A DNA stretch of 12,098 nucleotides, taken from NCBI GenBank assembly GCA_910586375.1, contig CAJUIE010000042.1, forward strand, positions 1 through 12,098, read 5' to 3'. Made by a program: the position numbers and the translations under genes. A model generated the notes under the pieces. That model saw only the letters and a program-made list of their open reading frames with translations. It made no database searches and was not told where the DNA came from. Origin of the DNA: an uncultured Alistipes sp. (GTDB taxonomy: Bacteria > Bacteroidota > Bacteroidia > Bacteroidales > Rikenellaceae). Shown one piece after another: positions 7,680 to 12,098 of the stretch. Position 1 is the first letter of the stretch, and every line of letters begins with the position of its first letter.

Positions 7680-7827
7680 CTATTGTTCGAAGGTCGCCGC
7701 AACCTGCCGGAGCAAATCGACGATGGGCAGATGCTGGGGACAGATCGGGAGCAACATCGCGGAAAAGCGTCTCGACAGCGGCGGGAACGTGCGCCAGAGC
7801 TCCGCCCTTGACGGGCTCCATCATCAT
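7680..7827 (-). pseudogene. Possible tiny gene after the ECF S component, with an apparent one-base frame disruption
   Basis: The ATG at 7827 overlaps the S-component stop as ATGA, a classic coupling arrangement. The frame from this ATG reads MMMEPVKGGALAHVPAAVET then LFRDVAPDL, which looks protein-like with GC-rich third positions. At the run of four C (7736-7739 on plus as GGGG) protein-like character moves to another frame, which reads QHLPIVDLLRQVAATFEQ and stops at TAG 7680-7682, 3 bases before the terminator hairpin. The span is 148 bases, one more than a multiple of three. Removing one C would give a single 48-residue product. Without that, the first frame runs on through the hairpin into antisense of the neighbouring gene, which is implausible. 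It could be a real mutation, a sequencing error in a homopolymer, or chance. I do not recognise the family. Confidence 0.4.
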
Positions 7828-8336
7828 CGGCGAAGAAAAAACCGGATGAAGGCCCAGCCGCCAAAGATATGGAACAGAAGGCCGGGAATACCGATACGCA
7901 GCTCCTGCAAGGCGCCGGGAAGATCGCCCGAGAGGGCCCACGAGCCCAGCGTGCCGAGTAGCTGCGAAACAAAAACCGTGGCGGCGAGCAGCGGCAGGGT
8001 AGCCCTCCGGAAGCGGGTGGCGATCCATCCGGCGACAAGGGCCAGCAGCACGGACTTAACCAAAATGGCGGGAAGTGCCTCCACGAGCGGCATGCCGAAG
8101 AGCGCCGAGTGGAGCAACGGCGAGCAGACAGCCGTCAACAGTCCGACGCGCCACCCGAACTTATAAGCGCCGACAAGCGTAAAAAAGTAAAGCGGCAGCC
8201 ACGTCGGCCCGCCCAAGCGGACCAGATGGCACAGCTGCGGCAAGGCGAGGTTACCCAGAACGAAGAACCCCGCGGCCAGATAAGTTGCAGCCCGGGAGTA
8301 CTCCAGTGAATAAAGTTTTGCGGTGGTTGTTTGCAT
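7824..8336 (-). CDS. ECF-transporter S component-like membrane protein
   Basis: This 170-residue, very hydrophobic protein has six predicted membrane segments (about residues 15-37, 44-60, 62-80, 84-106, 112-134 and 148-166). Cytoplasmic positive charges follow the positive-inside pattern, for example RFRR near 108-111 and FFLRR at the end. The size, helix count, and short Gly/Pro-rich turns such as LGGPTWLPLYF and SALFGMPLVEALPA fit the substrate-binding S component of energy-coupling factor vitamin transporters. S components of the group II type work with a shared EcfA/EcfT module encoded elsewhere, and none is in this window. The substrate cannot be told: no biotin, thiamine, riboflavin or cobalt signature is recognised. 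Its ATG follows a 58-base AT-rich stretch and a nested hairpin (8394-8458). Its stop overlaps the start of the small ORF downstream. Confidence 0.65.
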   Translation of the reverse strand: MQTTTAKLYSLEYSRAATYLAAGFFVLGNLALPQLCHLVRLGGPTWLPLYFFTLVGAYKFGWRVGLLTAVCSPLLHSALFGMPLVEALPAILVKSVLLALVAGWIATRFRRATLPLLAATVFVSQLLGTLGSWALSGDLPGALQELRIGIPGLLFHIFGGWAFIRFFLRR

Positions 8337-8393
8337 GGTATTCGATTGTTTATCGGTTATTTATTTGACGTAATAATTCAGCCGTCAGGCGGG

Positions 8394-8458
8394 CGGGCCG
8401 AAGCCTTCGCACCGCGGTGGACCGCAGAATGTGCGTTCCGTCCGCAGTCTTCGGCCCG
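8394..8458 (-). other. Nested hairpin in the leader of the S-component gene
   Basis: The outer arms are a perfect 10-bp complement (8394-8403 with 8449-8458, CGGGCCGAAG/CTTCGGCCCG) enclosing 45 bases. Inside are a 5-bp helix (CGCAC 8408-8412 with GTGCG 8431-8435) and an apical 4-bp helix (GCGG 8414-8417 with CCGC 8422-8425, loop TGGA). It lies between the end of the DUF1893 gene (8495) and the S-component start (8336). No T-tract follows on either strand, which makes a simple terminator less likely. On the minus strand a near-consensus -7 box, TTGTTTTG (8473-8480), would start transcription just before the structure, making it a 5' leader element. It matches none of the vitamin riboswitch cores I can recall (TPP, cobalamin, FMN, THF), so its role is open. 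Confidence 0.4.
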
Positions 8459-8494
8459 AATAAAGCTGCAGCCAAAACAACTGTCATGAATAGT

Positions 8495-8938
8495 TCACTC
8501 TTTCGGCTTTCCGGTCGGAACCTGCCGCAAAAATTCGGCGATAAAGGGCAAACATTCCTGAGCCGTGCGGCACTCGGCACAGAGGCTTTCAACGGGGCAG
8601 ATGCCCGTGCCGGAGCGGTTGAAAATATGGGGCACAAGGGTAGTATAAGTGACACTCAGTCCAGCCTCCCGCAGCAAAACCAGGGCTCCCTCGCTGACAA
8701 CATCGGCGAAAAGTTCCCCGACCTGCCCCAGAATCATCAGGGCGGCGGCACCCTTGCCGACAACCTTATCGGCGACGAAAGCACCCTGCAACGACCGGGG
8801 TTCGTCACGCAACAGAAGGAAAAGATCAAGAACGCCCCGCAGGCGGAAGAGGCGCACCTCGTCGCCTGAACGGACAACGCACGAAGCTCCGCTGGCGTGC
8901 AGCAAATCGACAAGAGCCTGTTTTTCTCTATGGTTCAT
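8495..8938 (-). CDS. DUF1893 domain protein
   Basis: This is a 147-residue protein of the DUF1893 family, whose solved member (Thermotoga TM1506) has a cytidine-deaminase-like fold but no known activity. Conserved stretches are ADKVVGKGAAALMILG (56-71), ELFADVVSEGALVLLREAGL (75-94) and VPHIFNRSGTGICPVESL (102-119). The last contains the 'G.CP.E' element usual at the end of the domain. A Cys-bearing tail (AECRTAQECLPF) follows. The ATG at 8938 (MNHREKQALVDLL) is chosen. A GTG at 8950 would add four residues without support. No signal peptide or membrane segment is seen, so it is probably cytoplasmic. It is followed 158 bases later by the S-component gene on the same strand and may be co-transcribed. 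A biochemical function is not assigned. Confidence 0.85.
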   Translation of the reverse strand: MNHREKQALVDLLHASGASCVVRSGDEVRLFRLRGVLDLFLLLRDEPRSLQGAFVADKVVGKGAAALMILGQVGELFADVVSEGALVLLREAGLSVTYTTLVPHIFNRSGTGICPVESLCAECRTAQECLPFIAEFLRQVPTGKPKE

Positions 8939-8985
8939 GACCTGAAACACTTTTTACTCCCGAACTATTCGGCGGCCCGCAGCAT

Positions 8986-9021
8986 GGCATCAATGATACC
9001 AACGCCGAACAGACTGTTGGT
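8986..9021 (-). other. Two mutually exclusive hairpins upstream of DUF1893
   Basis: One inverted repeat pairs ACCAAC (8998-9003) with GTTGGT (9016-9021). Another is a 6-bp hairpin with a 3-base loop spanning 8986-9000 (GGCATC/GATACC with one G-U pair). They share bases 8998-9000 and cannot form at once. They lie between the end of the DUF486 gene and the DUF1893 start, about 50-80 bases ahead of the latter. They could be a regulatory switch, remnants, or chance. Confidence 0.25.
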
Positions 9022-9027
9022 CAGAGA

Positions 9028-9035
9028 TAAAGTTA
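9028..9035 (-). promoter_or_regulatory. Weak -7-like box ahead of DUF1893
   Basis: On the minus strand TAACTTTA matches seven of eight positions in a reading of TAnnTTTG (last base A instead of G). It lies 90 bases before the ATG of the DUF1893 gene and just before the alternative hairpins. No -33 TTG is found at the right distance. Confidence 0.25.
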
Positions 9036-9086
9036 CGCTTTTTTTCCGAACGGGCCGAATAAAAATCCCGGGCCTGCATACCCAAA

Positions 9087-9455
9087 TTACGGTTGGCGGA
9101 AAATGAAGTAAACGGCCAGAATCAGGCATGCAAACCCGGCAAGATGATTCCACCGCAAAGGTTCGGAGCGCAGGAAAAGAAGGACGAAGAGGGTAAAGAC
9201 CGTAAGCGAGACCACCTCCTGAATGACCTTCAGCTCCCAAATGGAGAAGGGCCCTCCGAAATGGACTGAGCCGAGGCGGTTGGCCGGGACCTGGAAACAA
9301 TACTCGAAGAGGGCGATTCCCCAACTCAGCAGCACAACGACACCCATGCCGAAGCGCTCGAATCGCGACCTGAACGCGATATGCCCATACCACGCCAACG
9401 TCATGAAGGCATTGGAGACTACGAGAAGCAATACAGCACCTGACCCCCGTAACAT
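9087..9455 (-). CDS. DUF486 (DMT-type) small membrane protein
   Basis: This 122-residue integral membrane protein has four predicted helices (about residues 5-25, 35-55, 74-95 and 102-119). Family markers of DUF486 are all present: MTLAWYGHIAF (18-28), WGIALFEYCFQVPANRLG (45-62), IWELKVIQEVVSLTVF (72-87) and the tail LRWNHLAGFACLILAVYFIF (100-119). DUF486 proteins are grouped with the drug/metabolite transporter superfamily by fold, but no substrate is established. The ATG follows the stop of the HAD phosphatase gene by a single base (TAG-T-ATG), so the two are almost certainly one transcript and translationally coupled. No strong terminator follows; only an AT-rich patch near 9060-9066 is seen. 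Confidence 0.9.
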   Translation of the reverse strand: MLRGSGAVLLLVVSNAFMTLAWYGHIAFRSRFERFGMGVVVLLSWGIALFEYCFQVPANRLGSVHFGGPFSIWELKVIQEVVSLTVFTLFVLLFLRSEPLRWNHLAGFACLILAVYFIFRQP

Positions 9456-9456
9456 A

Positions 9457-10116
9457 CTATTGCAGAATGGATTTCAAATCGGTAACATCAACAAAGGTAT
9501 CGACAATCAGATCGACATCACCCCGAGCGATCAAAGCCTCCCGCGAAAGGGTTGTGGTCAAGGCCACAACACGCCCGACACCAGCCTTGCGGGCCGATTC
9601 AATGCCGGCCCCGGCATCCTCAAAGACCACGCATTCCCCGGGATGCAGCTCCAGTCCGGCCGCAGCCGTAAGGTAAATCTCAGGGTCGGGTTTGCACTTC
9701 CGGACACGATCGCCCGAGACGATGACGTCGAAAAACTCCGCGACACCGCACTTATCCAGCACAAAGTCGACGTTGGCCCGGCATCCTGACGAACCAACGG
9801 CACAACGAACGCCGTCCCCGCGCAGCCGCTTCAGCAAGTCGATAAGTCCATCGACGGGCCGGATAACGGGGGCATAAATTTCGCGATAAATAGCCTCCTT
9901 CTCATCGGCCAGGGCAGCCAGGCCCTTTGCGCGAATGACCTCCTCCGGCATGATGCGCCGCAGGATGTCGTCGTTACCCATGCCGAAAGCCTGTGAAAGT
10001 TTATCGCGCCACTCTTCAACGCCATAACGGCGACAGAAAATATCAAAGGCCCTGATGTGCACGGCGCTGTTGTCGACCAGCGTACCGTCCATGTCGAATA
10101 TCGCTCCCCGGATCAT
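9457..10116 (-). CDS. HAD-family phosphatase / phosphoglucomutase-like hydrolase
   Basis: This 219-residue HAD subfamily IA enzyme has all four motifs: I, FDMDGTLVD (7-15, nucleophile Asp8 and acid/base Asp10); II, VGSSG (107-111, Ser109); III, KCKPDPEIY (140-148, Lys142); IV, VFEDAGAGIESARKAG (164-179, Glu166-Asp167). An alpha-helical cap (about 15-80) lies between motifs I and II, as in beta-phosphoglucomutase and sugar-phosphate phosphatases of this group. The two cannot be separated from sequence alone, although FEDAGAGIESA is usual for both. It probably dephosphorylates or isomerises a small sugar phosphate in the cytoplasm. It is the first gene of a two-gene unit with the DUF486 protein and has a candidate promoter of its own. 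The gene upstream is the rfbB-linked nucleotidyltransferase, 58 bases away. Confidence 0.9.
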   Translation of the reverse strand: MIRGAIFDMDGTLVDNSAVHIRAFDIFCRRYGVEEWRDKLSQAFGMGNDDILRRIMPEEVIRAKGLAALADEKEAIYREIYAPVIRPVDGLIDLLKRLRGDGVRCAVGSSGCRANVDFVLDKCGVAEFFDVIVSGDRVRKCKPDPEIYLTAAAGLELHPGECVVFEDAGAGIESARKAGVGRVVALTTTLSREALIARGDVDLIVDTFVDVTDLKSILQ

Positions 10117-10141
10117 CGTTTTTCGTTTTTTTTACAAAGTG

Positions 10142-10149
10142 CAAAGTTA
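10142..10149 (-). promoter_or_regulatory. Candidate -7 promoter box of the HAD/DUF486 unit
   Basis: On the minus strand TAACTTTG matches the Bacteroidota TAnnTTTG element exactly, 25 bases ahead of the HAD start codon and in an AT-rich 58-base gap. A -33 TTG at the expected spacing is not visible. Confidence 0.5.
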
Positions 10150-10174
10150 ACGGAATTAATGCCGCGCACGGGAT

Positions 10175-11269
10175 CTATCGTCTAATCGTACGGGGCTTAA
10201 GCAAATGGCTCCACGCCGAGTGAAGGAACGAAGAGACGAGCCCGTCGCTATAAACGAGGCGATGCTTCCACCGGTTGGCCCACCAGCGGCGGGCCTTGAA
10301 CCCCACGACCTTCAGGATATTACCGCGGGGCTTAATCTCCGAAAAACCGGGTGCCAGAATCTCGTGCAGCACCCGCCTTTGGAGCGCTTCATCGCGATGA
10401 ACGGACGGCAGCAATTCAGGAGCAACACCCAGAAAATCAATGGAAATAGCGTTTATGGCATCGAGAAAGCGGTGCATGTTCAGCTCACGCGCCAGATCGG
10501 TGAGTGCCTCCCAGTCGATCCGGCCCCGATAATGCTCGACAAAAAGCGCCCAATCCGTGAGGTGCCGCAAACCTATTTCGGCCGCAGCGAAGTGCATGGC
10601 CGCATGACGCAGCAGAAACAGCGCATTGAAATCGGGCGGAGGCAGGTGCAACGGGGAACCGTCGATCATAACGATCTGACCAGGAAGCAGGGCCAGCTGT
10701 TGCAAACGTCGTTCGACGAGTCGATTGGACGCGCGGGCATGGATGTTGATGAAGTCATAATGGTTCTCGACAACAACCCCGTCGGCAATGAACTTGGTAT
10801 GGTGATGCTCGCCGTTATCGACCCGGATGCCCTTCTCGCGAAGAAGCAACGCATCGGCCTCGGCCTGACGACCGAAAAGCCAGATGTCAATGTCACCGCA
10901 CGGACGGTGGGACGGAATAGGGTAACAGAGGCTTGCGGCATACCCCTTAAGCCCCATGACAGGGATGCTGTGGGCGCTATAAAAGGCGGCAAGGCGTCCG
11001 AGAACACGCCGCTGGTGGTCATACCGCTGCCCGATCTGCTCGACAGCGAGCGCCCAGCGAATACGCAAAGGCAAAGGCAGACACTGCCGCAAAGCGTCGG
11101 ACATGCCATCCCACGCGACGGCCGCAACACCCTGATCGACGCAGAGACGATAAAGCCGCGCCCAACTCTGCGCATCGAGGTCGGCGAATGCCGCAAGCAG
11201 GTCGCACTCCTCGCCGGGGTGAAGTCCTGCGCGGACCAAACACAACAACAGCTCCTCTTCACTCTTCAT
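10175..11269 (-). CDS. Uncharacterised nucleotidyltransferase-fold protein (NTP_transf_5 type)
   Basis: This 364-residue protein has the layout of the NTP_transf_5 family often found in polysaccharide gene clusters. A helical N-terminal part (1-100) with VDQGVAAVAWDGM is followed by the polymerase-beta-like core: VMGLKGYAASLCYP (104-117), RPCGDIDIWLFG (122-133; Asp126 and Asp128 as the metal-binding D-x-D), and a third-strand VVVENHYDF (165-173). A helical C-terminal half with LFLLRHAAMHF and LRHLTDWALF closes the fold. The D-x-D pair and the preceding Lys/Gly turn are intact, so nucleotidyl transfer is plausible, but the substrate is unknown. The ATG at 11269 is chosen because it overlaps the rfbB stop by one base (TGATG). 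A frame start at 11332 would add 21 residues lying wholly within rfbB. The context suggests a role in cell-surface glycan assembly. Confidence 0.82.
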   Translation of the reverse strand: MKSEEELLLCLVRAGLHPGEECDLLAAFADLDAQSWARLYRLCVDQGVAAVAWDGMSDALRQCLPLPLRIRWALAVEQIGQRYDHQRRVLGRLAAFYSAHSIPVMGLKGYAASLCYPIPSHRPCGDIDIWLFGRQAEADALLLREKGIRVDNGEHHHTKFIADGVVVENHYDFINIHARASNRLVERRLQQLALLPGQIVMIDGSPLHLPPPDFNALFLLRHAAMHFAAAEIGLRHLTDWALFVEHYRGRIDWEALTDLARELNMHRFLDAINAISIDFLGVAPELLPSVHRDEALQRRVLHEILAPGFSEIKPRGNILKVVGFKARRWWANRWKHRLVYSDGLVSSFLHSAWSHLLKPRTIRR

Positions 11270-12098
11270 CACTGACCGTAATAAGTCTCGTAATAACTCC
11301 GATAAGCCCCCGAAGTGACGTGTTCGAGCCACGAATCATTGTCCAGATACCAGCGCACGGTCTTTTCCAACCCCTCCTCGAAGCTCAGGGTGGGGGCCCA
11401 GCCCAGCTCATGCCGGATCTTGGACGAGTCAATGGCATAACGGAAATCATGACCGGCCCGATCGGGAACAAAACGGACAGAGGGCAGAGAATAACCCTCG
11501 GGACGCCCCAGCAGTCGATCGGTAATTCGGATCAGGGTGTGCACCAGGTCGATATTGCGTCGTTCGCTATTACCACCGATGCAATAAGTTTCGCCGTTGT
11601 GCCCCTCATGAAAAACCAGGTCAAGCGCTGCGGCGTGGTCCCCGACATAAAGCCAGTCGCGGATATTCTCCCCGCGGCCATAAACGGGCAGCGGCCGCTC
11701 CTCGCGGATGTTATTTACAATCAACGGAATGAGTTTCTCGGGAAACTGACAAGGTCCATAATTATTGGAACAGTTGGTGACCACCGCGGGCAGTCCATAC
11801 GTATCATAAAAAGCCCTGACGAAATGGTCGGAAGAGGCCTTCGAGGCCGAATAAGGCGAGTGGGGTGCATAACGGCTCGTTTCACAGAAGCACTTATCAC
11901 CGGGTGCCAGCGCCCCATAAACCTCATCGGTGGAGACGTGCAGAAAGCGCTTGTCCGCCAAATTGTCGCCCCACATCTCCCGGGCAATCTGCAACAAGGT
12001 AAGCGTGCCCATAACGTTGGTATGTGCGAACACGAACGGATCGCGGATCGAGCGATCAACGTGGCTCTCGGCTGCCAGATGGATCACTCCGTCAATCC
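11269..12098 (-). CDS. rfbB: dTDP-glucose 4,6-dehydratase, N-terminus outside the window
   Basis: RfbB/RmlB converts dTDP-D-glucose to dTDP-4-keto-6-deoxyglucose, an early step towards dTDP-rhamnose and other deoxysugars for surface polysaccharides. About 275 residues are present of the usual 340-350; the NAD-binding GxxGFIG start lies beyond base 12098. Visible family parts are IDGVIHLAAESHVDRSI at the edge, VSTDEVYGAL (catalytic Asp-Glu after the Thr), APHSPYSASKASSDH (Tyr-x3-Lys), TNCSNNYGPCQFPEKLIPL (substrate binding), RGENIRDWLYVGDHA and RPGHD-like RAGHDFRYAID. The first in-window start-like codon, GTG at 12087, is internal (the frame stays open to the edge), so it should not be taken as the start. 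The stop overlaps the next gene, pointing to a surface-glycan operon entering from the right. Confidence 0.95.
   Translation of the reverse strand, partial: IDGVIHLAAESHVDRSIRDPFVFAHTNVMGTLTLLQIAREMWGDNLADKRFLHVSTDEVYGALAPGDKCFCETSRYAPHSPYSASKASSDHFVRAFYDTYGLPAVVTNCSNNYGPCQFPEKLIPLIVNNIREERPLPVYGRGENIRDWLYVGDHAAALDLVFHEGHNGETYCIGGNSERRNIDLVHTLIRITDRLLGRPEGYSLPSVRFVPDRAGHDFRYAIDSSKIRHELGWAPTLSFEEGLEKTVRWYLDNDSWLEHVTSGAYRSYYETYYGQ

Noticed and set aside
7354..8166. A 270-codon plus-strand frame and a 278-codon minus-strand frame (7202-8038) across the convergent junction
   Set aside because: Both cross the terminator-like hairpin and overlap antisense to better-supported genes, with low-complexity Arg/Ser/Pro composition.
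9223..9789. A 188-codon plus-strand frame across the DUF486 and HAD genes
   Set aside because: It is antisense to two genes with complete family motifs and no domain is seen in it.
10205..11275. A 356-codon plus-strand open frame covering the nucleotidyltransferase gene
   Set aside because: It lies fully antisense to a minus-strand gene with clear family motifs (D-x-D core), shows no recognisable domain itself, and is an expected by-product of high GC content.
11270..11332. Upstream frame start of the nucleotidyltransferase
   Set aside because: The extension is entirely inside rfbB, and the ATG overlapping the rfbB stop gives a better family N-terminus.
1..12098. CRISPR arrays, tRNA/rRNA genes, insertion sequences, phage or toxin-antitoxin genes
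   Set aside because: None was seen on reading both strands: no regularly spaced repeats, no cloverleaf-like sequences, no transposase motifs or terminal inverted repeats.

Overview
The window looks like a chromosomal segment of a GC-rich member of the Bacteroidales, most like Alistipes. This is judged from gene content, from the absence of Shine-Dalgarno sequences before the starts, and from promoter elements of the Bacteroidota TAnnTTTG type. It is inference from sequence style; no database search was made. I found no CRISPR array, tRNA, rRNA, transposase or phage gene.

Layout, left to right. (1) Positions 1-173 hold the last 56 codons of a TonB-dependent outer-membrane receptor, followed by a strong intrinsic terminator (200-233). 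(2) Positions 243-437 hold a decayed tail of a FISUMP-type surface protein with no start codon. (3) Positions 584-7020 hold a tight four-gene, plus-strand histidine-utilisation operon in the order ftcD/fchA fusion, hutU, hutH, hutI. Gaps are 4 and 3 bases, and hutH and hutI overlap by 17 bases. HutH deaminates histidine to urocanate, HutU hydrates it to imidazolonepropionate, HutI opens the ring to formiminoglutamate, and the bifunctional FTCD enzyme moves the formimino group to tetrahydrofolate and releases ammonia. The products are glutamate, ammonia and 5,10-methenyl-THF. No HutG, HutF, histidine permease or hut regulator lies in the window. (4) Positions 7187-7621 encode a small exported PepSY-like protein, ending at a hairpin that separates it from a minus-strand block.

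Everything from about 7680 to the right edge is on the minus strand. Reading in the direction of transcription (right to left): rfbB (dTDP-glucose 4,6-dehydratase, cut by the window edge), overlapping by one base with a nucleotidyltransferase-fold protein of the NTP_transf_5 type; then, after a plausible promoter, a HAD phosphatase one base ahead of a DUF486 four-helix membrane protein; then a DUF1893 protein; then an ECF-transporter S component whose stop overlaps the start of a tiny ORF that appears to carry a one-base frame disruption. Two intergenic spots contain nested or mutually exclusive hairpins and are the least explained parts of the window: 8394-8458, before the S component, and 8986-9021, before DUF1893.

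Overall this is mostly conventional housekeeping and accessory metabolism. I did not find convincing evidence of a new multi-gene system. The best items for follow-up are the structured leader of the S component, the small frame-disrupted ORF, the FISUMP relic and the uncharacterised nucleotidyltransferase coupled to rfbB.
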